Of a stretch of DNA of 64,000 bases, positions 51,037 to 58,077 are shown in pieces. Both the position numbers and the translations under genes were made by a program. The stretch is from CAMPKL01 sp963817465. Lineage in GTDB: Bacteria > Acidobacteriota > Terriglobia > Bryobacterales > UBA6623. The notes under the pieces were generated by a model. It saw nothing but the letters and a program-made list of their open reading frames with translations. It searched no databases and had not been told where the DNA came from. The stretch spans positions 186,001 through 250,000 of the forward strand of contig CAWFOP010000018.1 in the NCBI GenBank assembly GCA_963817465.1. Reading direction: 5' to 3'. Within the stretch, counting starts at the first letter, position 1; every line of letters starts with the position of its first letter.

Positions 51037-51726
51037 ATGCGAACGATCGCTCTCATCGAGGACGACCGCGACCTGCAAGAACTGCTGCGGTACCGCCTGC
51101 AGCGCGAGGGCTATCGCCTCGTCTCGAGCGGCACCGGTCAAGACGCCGTCGACTTTCTATTGCGAGTCCGCCCGGACCTGCTGCTGCTCGACATCATGCT
51201 GCCTCACACGCCGGGTCTCGAGATCTGCAAGAACGTCCGGTCGAACCCGCGGCTGGCCGAATTGCCGATCATTTTCCTGTCGGCGCGCGGATCGGAAACC
51301 GACCGCGTCACGGGCTTGGAGCTCGGCGCGAACGACTACTTGGTCAAGCCGTTCTTCATGCGCGAGCTGATCGCTCGCATCAAACTGCACATCGCGCCGC
51401 GCAACGAGCAAGAGGCGGTCCTCGACGCCGCCGGTTTGCAACTGGACCGCGAACGCTTCGAAGTTCATCGCAACGGCGAGAGGGTCGCGCTGACGGCGAC
51501 CGAGTTTCGGCTGCTGGCGTTCCTGATGAGTCGCCCGGGGCGAGTTTGCGGACGCTCCGAGCTGATCAGCGAAGTCTGGGGGCGGGATCGCGACGTGGCC
51601 GAGCGCGCCGTGGACGTCTGCGTCCTGCGCTTGCGCCAGAAGCTGCAAGACATGCCGGAAAAGCCGCGCTGGATTCACTCCGTGCGCGGCTTCGGATATA
51701 CGTTCGACCCCGAGCGGGTGAATTAA
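51037..51726 (+). CDS. Second OmpR-family response regulator
   Basis: 229 residues. Receiver: IEDDRDLQELL, phospho-Asp in LLLLDIMLPHTPGLEI, S in FLSARGSE, K in YLVKPFFMRELI. DNA-binding domain: VALTATEFRLLAFLMSRPGRVCGRSELI, ERAVDVCVLRLRQKL, IHSVRGFGYTF. It is intact and clearly paralogous to the regulator upstream of the kinase. The 113-base gap after the kinase suggests its own promoter. One kinase may thus serve two outputs, or this regulator's kinase is elsewhere. The 3' end overlaps the convergent infC by 4 bases. Confidence 0.94.
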   Translation: MRTIALIEDDRDLQELLRYRLQREGYRLVSSGTGQDAVDFLLRVRPDLLLLDIMLPHTPGLEICKNVRSNPRLAELPIIFLSARGSETDRVTGLELGANDYLVKPFFMRELIARIKLHIAPRNEQEAVLDAAGLQLDRERFEVHRNGERVALTATEFRLLAFLMSRPGRVCGRSELISEVWGRDRDVAERAVDVCVLRLRQKLQDMPEKPRWIHSVRGFGYTFDPERVN

Positions 51727-52400
51727 CGGGCTTCGTTGACAGCCGCTGAAGCTTCCGCCGGCGCTTCGCTCGGCGGCGCCTCCGATTGCGTCGGCTTCGC
51801 GGGCTTGGCGGCGCTTTGCTCGGCGCCGTCGGCGTCGCGAACGCTCTTGCCGGCGCTCTTGATTTTCTTTGAAGGGCCGATGATCAGGTGCATCGTGCGG
51901 CCTTCCATCCGCGGGCGGCCTTCGGCCTCCCCGACGTCTGCGACGTCCTGCACCAGACGATTCAACAGCTTTTCGCCCAGATCGGAGTGAGTGACCTCGC
52001 GGCCTCGGAAGAAGATCGTTCCCTTGACTTTGTTGCCTTCCTCGAGGAAGCGGCGGGCATGGTTCTTCTTGAACTCGTAGTCGTGGTCGTCGGTGTTGGG
52101 GCGGAACTTGACTTCCTTGACCTCGATGCGATGCTGCCTCTTCTTCGCTTCGTTCTTCTTCTTTTTCTCTTGGTAGGTGAACTCGCCGTGGTCGATGATT
52201 TTCGCCACGGGCGGGTTGGCGGTGGGCGCGACGACCACCAGGTCCAACCCCAAGTCCTTCGCCTTGCGAATGGCGGTGGGGGTGGCCAATACCTCGGTGG
52301 CGCCGTCTGGAAATACGACTCGGACCTCGCGGGCCCTAATCGTTTCATTTACGTTCTGTTTGCGAACGCGGCGCAACGGCCGAAAGCGTCTACGGAAAAT
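51723..52400 (-). CDS. infC: Translation initiation factor IF-3, AUU start
   Basis: 225 residues. I place the start at ATT 52400 because a strong AAGGAGG (52407-52413) lies exactly 6 bases upstream; the TTG at 52376 has no such site. AUU is the characteristic rare infC start that allows IF-3 autoregulation in other bacteria. The IF-3N domain is QNVNETIRAREVRVV with VVVAPTANPPVAKIIDHGEF; the linker is lysine-rich (EKKKKNEAKKR); IF-3C has VKFRPNTDDHDYEFKKNHARRFLEEGNKVK and FRGREVTHSDLG. An Ala/Ser/Pro-rich tail of about 45 residues follows, longer than usual. rpmI and rplT do not follow. Confidence 0.96.
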   Translation of the reverse strand: MFRRRFRPLRRVRKQNVNETIRAREVRVVFPDGATEVLATPTAIRKAKDLGLDLVVVAPTANPPVAKIIDHGEFTYQEKKKKNEAKKRQHRIEVKEVKFRPNTDDHDYEFKKNHARRFLEEGNKVKGTIFFRGREVTHSDLGEKLLNRLVQDVADVGEAEGRPRMEGRTMHLIIGPSKKIKSAGKSVRDADGAEQSAAKPAKPTQSEAPPSEAPAEASAAVNEAR

Positions 52401-52450
52401 ACGAAACCTCCTTGTCCCTTTGTACTGTCACAGCGCGGCTCGAACCGGGT

Positions 52451-52501
52451 CAAAATGAAAACGGGATTGCGGGTCCGAAACGGACTGAAGCCGCAATCCC
52501 G
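52451..52501 (-). terminator. Terminator-like hairpin in the infC leader
   Basis: On the minus strand: CGGGATTGCGG, bulge CTTCA, inner stem GTCCG-TTT-CGGAC, then CCGCAATCCCG and TTTTCATTTTG. The outer arms are a perfect 11 bp and the T-rich tail makes it terminator-like. It ends 38 bases before the infC ribosome site, with a possible promoter upstream (-10 TAGGAT at 52547-52552). It could be an attenuator for infC or the terminator for transcripts arriving from the SDR gene. Confidence 0.65.
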
Positions 52502-52546
52502 AATTTCTTAAGACGTTGGTCCTGAACAGCCGCGCAACCTGTGCAT

Positions 52547-52552
52547 ATCCTA
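52547..52552 (-). promoter_or_regulatory. Possible -10 for infC
   Basis: TAGGAT preceded by TGA (an extended -10 pattern) on the minus strand, giving a leader of about 140 bases to the AUU start. The -35 is not recognisable. Support is thin. Confidence 0.25.
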
Positions 52553-52619
52553 TCACGAGCGAGGCGCATGCGCCGCCCGCTTTTTTTCGCCTGGAGACGA
52601 ACTCCGAGCACGATCAATC

Positions 52620-52677
52620 TTGACAAGATAAAACACGCTTCCATAGCATGGAAGTCTAGACGTAACAATGTGTTACG
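52620..52677 (+). promoter_or_regulatory. HU/IHF gene promoter region with two 7-3-7 dyads
   Basis: TTGACA (52620-52625) is a perfect -35; the -10 (around 52642-52648, CATAGC or ATAGCA) is weak. Overlapping that -10 is CTTCCAT-AGC-ATGGAAG (52638-52654). Seven bases on is CGTAACA-ATG-TGTTACG (52661-52677). Both are perfect, both have 7-bp arms and 3-base centres, and their centres are 23 bases apart. The second ends 9 bases before the start codon where a Shine-Dalgarno should be; none is visible. Confidence 0.6.
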
Positions 52678-52686
52678 CACCTCTGA

Positions 52687-52953
52687 ATGATTAAGCACGA
52701 CATCGTGATGCAGGTCGTCAACCGCACTGGTCTGAGCAAGACCAAGGCGGAAATGGCCGTTGAAACCGTCTTCGAGACAATGAAGGGCGCAATGGAGCAG
52801 GGCGAGAGGATCGAGTTGAGGGGCTTCGGCGTCTTCAACATCCGGCCTCGCAAGACCGGCATCGGCCGCAATCCGCGCACCGGCGAAGAGGTCGTGATCC
52901 CGCCGGGCAAGGCGGTACGCTTCAAGCCCGGCAAGGATCTTCAGTCGCTCTAG
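52687..52953 (+). CDS. HU/IHF-family DNA-binding protein
   Basis: 88 residues, the normal length. Small dimeric histone-like protein that bends DNA. Family pattern: MIKHDIVMQVVNRTGLSKTKAEMAVETVFETM for the helical body, ERIELRGFGVFNIRPRKTGIGRNPRTGEEVVIPPG for the beta arm, with the R-N-P-R-T-G arm tip that intercalates DNA, and KAVRFKPGKDLQSL at the end. FGVFNIRPRKTGIGRNP is closer to IHF-type members than to HupB, but assignment to HU or IHF subunit is not safe. Two dyads lie immediately upstream. Confidence 0.96.
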   Translation: MIKHDIVMQVVNRTGLSKTKAEMAVETVFETMKGAMEQGERIELRGFGVFNIRPRKTGIGRNPRTGEEVVIPPGKAVRFKPGKDLQSL

Positions 52954-52968
52954 AAGCGGCCGCCCTCT

Positions 52969-53703
52969 TTACGAGAAGCGGGCCACGGTCGGAGTGATGA
53001 CCAGCTCCGGGATGGTGGCGCGCGGGTGCAGAGCGGCGACCATGAGCGCGGCCTGCGCCAGGTCTTCGGGCTGCAGCATCGTGGCGCGGCGCTCCGCGCT
53101 GGGGACGACGGGCCGCTTGTCGAGAATCGGCGTGTTCACTTCACCCGGGCAAATATTGCAGCTCCTGATGCCGTGCTCGGCCTCTTCGATGCCAATCGCC
53201 ATGCTGAGTCCCGCCATGCCGTGCTTGCTCGCGACGTAACCCGCGCCGGCCACAATGCTGGCCCGGATCCCCGCGATTGACGACACGTTGATGATCAGGC
53301 CGCCGCCGCGCTCGCGCATTCCCGGCAGAACTTCGTGCACGCAGTAGAACGCGCCGTTCAGGTTGACGTTGACCATGAACTCGAAGTCTTCAGTCGTCAA
53401 AACGTCGAGGCTGCGCTTGGGCACGTTGCCTCCCGCATTGTTGACCAGGATGTCGATATGGCCCAGTTCCTGACGGGCGAACGCAAACAGCTCTTTGACC
53501 GCCGCGGAGTCGCTGATGTCAGCGGCGTACGGGATGAGCCGCTCGGCGGCTTCTCCAGCGGCGGCCCGGGATTTCTCGAGCTTCTCGGCGGTGCGGCCGA
53601 CCATCACGACGCGGGCGCCCTCGGCGGCGAAAGTTCGGGCGATCGCTTCACCGATGCCGCTGCCGGCGCCGGTCACGACCGCCGTCTTGTTTTGTAGCTT
53701 CAT
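52969..53703 (-). CDS. Short-chain dehydrogenase/reductase
   Basis: 244 residues from ATG 53703 (MKLQNKTAVVTGAGSGIG); upstream in-frame sequence lacks homology. Classical SDR: cofactor motif TGAGSGIGEAIA, VGRTAEKLEKS (an Arg after strand 2 suggesting NADPH), ADISD, NNAGGNVPKRSL, catalytic Ser in INVSSIAGIRASI and YxxxK in GYVASKHGMAGL, then CPGEVNTPIL. All catalytic residues are present. The substrate is unknown. Separate from the HU gene with which it converges; 104 bases from the PilZ gene upstream. Confidence 0.93.
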   Translation of the reverse strand: MKLQNKTAVVTGAGSGIGEAIARTFAAEGARVVMVGRTAEKLEKSRAAAGEAAERLIPYAADISDSAAVKELFAFARQELGHIDILVNNAGGNVPKRSLDVLTTEDFEFMVNVNLNGAFYCVHEVLPGMRERGGGLIINVSSIAGIRASIVAGAGYVASKHGMAGLSMAIGIEEAEHGIRSCNICPGEVNTPILDKRPVVPSAERRATMLQPEDLAQAALMVAALHPRATIPELVITPTVARFS

Positions 53704-53807
53704 GGGAGTCAAGGACCGGCTATTGTAGCAAGGCCCCTTCAACGATTCGGGAAGCATGATTCGGGAAGCGACGGTTCGGGACGGGCGCGCGGCGCGTCCG
53801 GTCGGCG

Positions 53808-54125
53808 CTAGTCCGGTGCGGAATGCTCGACCGGCTTCAGGCGGTACTTTCTCGTCATGACGGCGACGGCGCCGTTTTGATTGCGGAGCACGACGCCTTG
53901 AACGTTGAGAATCACCGGCGGGCCCCCCAGCGCATCGCCCAGGTGCACGACAAGCTCGATCTTGCGGCCGACGGGCAAATCAGCCTCCGTTTGAAACAAG
54001 ACGCCGCCCTTGCTGATGTTCACCGTGCGGCCCGCGCCGCTTTGTGCGGCGCCTTGCGCCCGTATGCGGAATTCGAGAGGTCGCTCGATTGAATATCGCG
54101 GAGGGCGCTGCTGCATTACCTCCAT
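53808..54125 (-). CDS. Stand-alone PilZ-domain protein
   Basis: 105 residues. c-di-GMP binding domain with RPPRYSIERPLEFRI (basic RxxxR-like motif) and TVNISKGGVLFQT ((D/N)xSxxG motif, here NISKGG), followed by VGRKIELVVHL and GVVLRNQNGAVAVM. Both ligand motifs look intact. It acts as a small receptor that would alter a partner when c-di-GMP rises. No cyclase or phosphodiesterase lies in the window. A second PilZ domain is in the polysaccharide-type operon at 9.3-10.4 kb. Confidence 0.9.
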   Translation of the reverse strand: MEVMQQRPPRYSIERPLEFRIRAQGAAQSGAGRTVNISKGGVLFQTEADLPVGRKIELVVHLGDALGGPPVILNVQGVVLRNQNGAVAVMTRKYRLKPVEHSAPD

Positions 54126-54448
54126 ATTCTCTTAGAAAGGAAAGTCCTTGAACAATAGTTCTGGAGTCTCAAATCCTTTTGGTACTACGGCTTAAGCGCG
54201 ACCGCCCGCAGACGCCGATTGTGGCTCCACAGCCCCATTTTCGACCGGTCTAGGGCCTAGTCGCACCAATGCGTCAGTCCCAAGAGTTATGTCCCCGACT
54301 GGGCCGGTCGTACTTGGGATCACCAAACGGTGGTCCTAGGACCCTTCGTCGCCCGCTTGACCGCCGCAGGCTTCTCCCGCTAACCTCTGGCCGGCCCTTT
54401 CAACGCAGACATACACGCTTAAGTCCGCCTCGCCCGCATTCAAGAACC
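54126..54448. other. Intergenic region before the lactate permease
   Basis: 323 bases between the divergent PilZ and permease genes. I found no gene, tRNA or good sigma-70 promoter. The only structure noted is a long-range TCCCAAG/CTTGGGA repeat around 54280-54322, with arms 28 bases apart. The composition is less GC-biased and less codon-like than neighbouring genes. Confidence 0.4.
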
Positions 54449-56128
54449 ATGGAATCAGCAACTTACGCGTTTTTCGCGATCCTACCGGTCTTTGCCGTCA
54501 TGTTCTTTTTGGTCGTCCTGCGTTGGCCGGCGACCAAGGCGATGCCGGTCGCTTACGCCATGACCCTGGCCACGGCGCTGTGGCTTTGGAAGGTGCCTTT
54601 CGTTCAAACTGCGGCGGCAAGCTTGCGCGGCGTCGTCATCGCGTTGACGCTGCTGTGGATTATTTTCGGCGCAATCGTGCTGCTCTTCACGCTCAAGGAG
54701 AGCGGGGCCGCCGCCACCATCCGGCGCGGATTCATGGACATCTCACGCGATCGGCGCGTACAAGTCGTGATCGTCGCCTGGCTGTTCGGGTCGTTCATCG
54801 AAGGCGCGTCGGGCTTTGGAACCCCCGCGGCGGTCGCCGGGCCGCTGCTGCTGGCCTTGGGCTTCCCCGCCCTCGCCGCCGTGATGACGACGCTGATCAT
54901 CCAATCGACTCCGGTCAGCTTCGGCGCGGTCGGCACGCCCATTTTGGTTGGCATGGCGCAGTCGTTGAACGTGAACAACGTCGAGTCGGCGGTCGCCGCC
55001 GCAGGCATGACCTACGCCCAGTTCATCTACAAGATCGGCGTCTTCACCGCGATTCCGCATGCCATCGTGGGAACGCTCATTCCGCTGATCATTTGCGGCA
55101 TGCTGACGCGCTTCTTCGGCAAGAATCGTTCGTTCAGAGAAGGTTTAGCCGTCTGGAAGTTCGCCCTGTTCGGCGGGCTCGCTTTCACGATTCCCTACGT
55201 CATCGTGGCGCTCGTGCTGGGTCCGGAATTCCCCTCTCTGCTGGGCGGCCTGATCGGCTTGGCCATCGTCGCTCCCGCGGCTCGCAAAGGCTTCCTCGCC
55301 CCTGCCGAGCCATGGGATTTCCCGCCTCGCTCGGAGTGGGAGCACGAGTGGTCCGGCAGCTTCTCGGGCGACGTCGGCGAAGAGCGCCACCACATGACGT
55401 TGGCCCGCGCCTGGAGCCCGTATGTTCTCGTCGCCGCGCTGCTAGTGGCGACGCGTTTGCCTTTCCTGCCGTTCAAGGCGTGGCTGAGCGGGGTCCAATG
55501 GACCTGGAACGACATTCTCGGCTCCGGGCTATCTCAAGGCGTTCAGCCGCTGTATTTGCCCGGCACGATCTTCCTCGTGGTCTCGCTGATCACCTACACG
55601 CTCCACCGCATGACGCCGCAGGAGTTCAAAAAGGCCTGGCATGACTCGGCCACGATGCTCGCCGGCCCGGGGCTGGCCCTGATTTTCGCTGTAGGTCTTG
55701 TCCGCGTTTTCATCGATTCCGACGTCAACGCCTCCGGCCTTCAGAGCATGCCGCTGGTGCTCGCGGAGTTCGTCGCGCAGACGGCCGGCAAGGCCTGGCC
55801 GTTCTTCGCGCCGATGATCGGCGCCCTCGGCGCCTTCGTGGCGGGCTCGAACACGGTCAGCGACCTGATGTTCAGTTTGTTCCAGTACGGCGTCGCCGAC
55901 CGCATCGGCGTTTCGCATCTGGTCGTGCTCGGGATGCAGGCTCTGGGCGGCGCGGCCGGAAACATGATCACGGTACATAACGTCGTTGCGGCCAGCGCAA
56001 CGGTCGGCTTGGTCGGCCGCGAAGGCCTGCTGATCCGGCGCACGATCGTGCCGATGACCTACTACGTCTTGTTCGCCGGTACGCTCGGGTTGCTCTTCGC
56101 CTATGTCATTTTCGCGGACGCCTTTTGA
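54449..56128 (+). CDS. L-lactate permease (LctP family)
   Basis: 559 residues from ATG 54449 (MESATYAFFAILPVFAVMFF). Sodium- or proton-coupled lactate/glycolate transporter of the inner membrane with about 12-13 helices. Diagnostic blocks: WIIFGAIVLLFTLKESGA, GSFIEGASGFGTPAAVAGPLL (family signature), STPVSFGAVGTPILVGM, and MIGALGAFVAGSNTVSDLMFSLFQYGVA, LGGAAGNMITVHNVVAASATVGL near the end. Length and motifs are complete. No lactate dehydrogenase or lldR-type regulator flanks it. It is followed by an unrelated TPR gene after 88 bases. Confidence 0.95.
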   Translation: MESATYAFFAILPVFAVMFFLVVLRWPATKAMPVAYAMTLATALWLWKVPFVQTAAASLRGVVIALTLLWIIFGAIVLLFTLKESGAAATIRRGFMDISRDRRVQVVIVAWLFGSFIEGASGFGTPAAVAGPLLLALGFPALAAVMTTLIIQSTPVSFGAVGTPILVGMAQSLNVNNVESAVAAAGMTYAQFIYKIGVFTAIPHAIVGTLIPLIICGMLTRFFGKNRSFREGLAVWKFALFGGLAFTIPYVIVALVLGPEFPSLLGGLIGLAIVAPAARKGFLAPAEPWDFPPRSEWEHEWSGSFSGDVGEERHHMTLARAWSPYVLVAALLVATRLPFLPFKAWLSGVQWTWNDILGSGLSQGVQPLYLPGTIFLVVSLITYTLHRMTPQEFKKAWHDSATMLAGPGLALIFAVGLVRVFIDSDVNASGLQSMPLVLAEFVAQTAGKAWPFFAPMIGALGAFVAGSNTVSDLMFSLFQYGVADRIGVSHLVVLGMQALGGAAGNMITVHNVVAASATVGLVGREGLLIRRTIVPMTYYVLFAGTLGLLFAYVIFADAF

Positions 56129-56216
56129 CCGGGGCCTACGAAACAGCGACCCCGAGATTGGGCGCGGCCGACCCTTCGTGCGATAATCCGGACTGCGTTG
56201 AAAGGTTGGATTTCTC

Positions 56217-56921
56217 GTGGCAAAGCTTACACGTAAACAGCTCAAGCAAGACAAGTTCGTCGAGGAAGTCGGCCACCAAGTCGAGTGGTTTTCCGAACAT
56301 CAAAAGCCGGTGATCGTCGGCGCCATCGTGGCGATTGCGGTCGTCATCGGCTCGATCTGGTTCGTAGGCTACCATCGCGCCCGCGCGGAGGAAGCGAACG
56401 CCGAGCTGCAGGAAGCCGTTCGCGTGTTCGGGGGCGCAGTGACCACCGAGAGTCGCCCGGGCTTCGTCACGTTCGCAACCACCGGTGAGCGCCAGCGACG
56501 CGTCACGGAGGCCTTTGAAAAGGTGCTGGCGGACTTCCCGGGATCCGATGCCGCCGCGGCCGCCCAATACTACCTGGGTCTGCTCGATCTCGAGCAGGAC
56601 AAGTACGACGACGCTCAAAAGAAGCTGGAAACGGCGGTCGACTCGGCCGACAAGGAATACACCTCGCTCGCCCGCTTGGCGCTCGCTTCGACGCTGGCGA
56701 GCAAAGGGGACATCGCCGCCGCCCGCGAGCAATACGAAAAGCTGATCGCCTCGCCGACCGACGTGGTGCCGGCCGAACGCGCCAAGCTGGAACTTGCGCG
56801 AAAGATCGCGGACAGCGACCCGCAAGGCGCGCGCACGATCTTGCTGGAACTGGCCGCCCAGGGCGGCGCCGTCGGACTGGCCGCCAACCAGGAATTGCGT
56901 CTGCTTCCGGCCGGCGCCTAG
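56217..56921 (+). CDS. YfgM-like TPR membrane protein
   Basis: 234 residues from GTG 56217 (MAKLTRKQLKQDKFVEEVGHQVEWF). One membrane segment at about residues 34-55 (VIVGAIVAIAVVIGSIWFVGY) with a cytoplasmic N-terminus, then a periplasmic tetratricopeptide region (AQYYLGLLDLEQDKYDDAQKKLETAV, LARLALASTLASKGDIAAAREQYEKLI). This is the architecture of the TPR_21/YfgM group that attends SecYEG and periplasmic chaperones. It is followed 13 bases later by dgt. Precise partner unknown here. Confidence 0.88.
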   Translation: MAKLTRKQLKQDKFVEEVGHQVEWFSEHQKPVIVGAIVAIAVVIGSIWFVGYHRARAEEANAELQEAVRVFGGAVTTESRPGFVTFATTGERQRRVTEAFEKVLADFPGSDAAAAAQYYLGLLDLEQDKYDDAQKKLETAVDSADKEYTSLARLALASTLASKGDIAAAREQYEKLIASPTDVVPAERAKLELARKIADSDPQGARTILLELAAQGGAVGLAANQELRLLPAGA

Positions 56922-56934
56922 GCCGCTCCCCCGG

Positions 56935-58059
56935 ATGCTGCGGAGACTGCGCTTTCCGGTCGACCAGAGCCTCGGTCGGCGCTATCCGCAAGCTCCTCAT
57001 CCTTATCGCAACGACTTCGAGCGCGATCGCGATCGCATCGTACACTCGCGTGCGTTCCGGCGCCTGCAAGAGAAGACGCAGGTCTTCACCGAGCCGCTCT
57101 CGGACCACCTTCGCAACCGCCTCACGCACACCATCGAAGTGGCGCAGATCGCCCGCACCGCCGCCCGCACCCTGGAACTCGACCAGGACCTGACCGAAGC
57201 GCTCGCGCTCGCCCACGACCTCGGCCACCCGCCCTTTGGCCATGCCGGCGAGGCCGCGCTGAACGAACAGATGCAGGCCTACGGGGATTCGTTCAACCAC
57301 AACCTGCACTCCCTGCGCATCGTCGAAATCTTCGAGCAGCGCTATCCGGGCTTTCCCGGCTTGAATCTGACCTTCGAGGTGCGCGAAGGCTTGCTGAAGC
57401 ATTCGCGGGACTTCGACGTCGACGAACTTCCCGAGTTGGCTGAATATCTGCTCGAGCGCAGGCCGACCCTCGAAGCGCAGTTGATCGATCCCGCCGACGA
57501 AATCGCCTATAACTGCGCCGATCTCGACGACGCCGTGGAGTCCCACGTGCTTGACGTCAAGACCGTCAGCCGCGAGATCGCGCCGTTCGAGCGGCTGCAC
57601 CGCGAGGCGCGTGAGGCCTATCCGAACGAGCACCGCTTCGCGGTTTTCAACCAGGCGCTCGGGGGGTTGATCGATTTTTTCGTCTCAGGTCTGATCGCCG
57701 GGACCGCCGTGGCGGCGGAAGAGGCGGGCCTCGAGGGGCCGGAGGACGTCTTCTCCGCTCCCGAGCGCGTCGCCACAATGGCGCCGTCGGCCGCCGAGGC
57801 CGCGCGCCAACTCAAAACGCTGCTGGGGAGGCAAGTCTACGACTCGCCCAATCTCAAACGCGACTCCGAGCATGGCGCCGAGAAGGTCCGCCGGCTGTTC
57901 CGGCACTTCATGGAGCGCCCGGAAGCGCTGCCGCGGCCGTACCGCGAGCAGGCCGAGAATGCGCCCCTCCACCGCGCCGTGTGCGACTACATCGCCGGCA
58001 TGACCGACACTTTTCTCGCGCGGCGCTACGACGAATTGCTGCGGGACCCGCGGCAGTGA
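56935..58059 (+). CDS. dgt: Deoxyguanosinetriphosphate triphosphohydrolase-like protein
   Basis: 374 residues from ATG 56935. HD-domain phosphohydrolase that releases triphosphate from dNTPs. Blocks: RDRIVHSRAFRRLQEKTQVF, DHLRNRLTHTIEVAQIAR (first H), LAHDLGHPPFGHAGEAAL (the HD pair), FNHNLHSLRIVE and IDPADEIAYNCADLDDAV (final D). All metal-ligand residues are present. Length is shorter than E. coli Dgt and fits the shorter dNTPase group, so the specific dGTP preference is not certain. Coupled between the TPR protein and the transglutaminase (18 bases). Confidence 0.93.
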   Translation: MLRRLRFPVDQSLGRRYPQAPHPYRNDFERDRDRIVHSRAFRRLQEKTQVFTEPLSDHLRNRLTHTIEVAQIARTAARTLELDQDLTEALALAHDLGHPPFGHAGEAALNEQMQAYGDSFNHNLHSLRIVEIFEQRYPGFPGLNLTFEVREGLLKHSRDFDVDELPELAEYLLERRPTLEAQLIDPADEIAYNCADLDDAVESHVLDVKTVSREIAPFERLHREAREAYPNEHRFAVFNQALGGLIDFFVSGLIAGTAVAAEEAGLEGPEDVFSAPERVATMAPSAAEAARQLKTLLGRQVYDSPNLKRDSEHGAEKVRRLFRHFMERPEALPRPYREQAENAPLHRAVCDYIAGMTDTFLARRYDELLRDPRQ

Positions 58060-58077
58060 TGCGACTAGACTAAGCTC

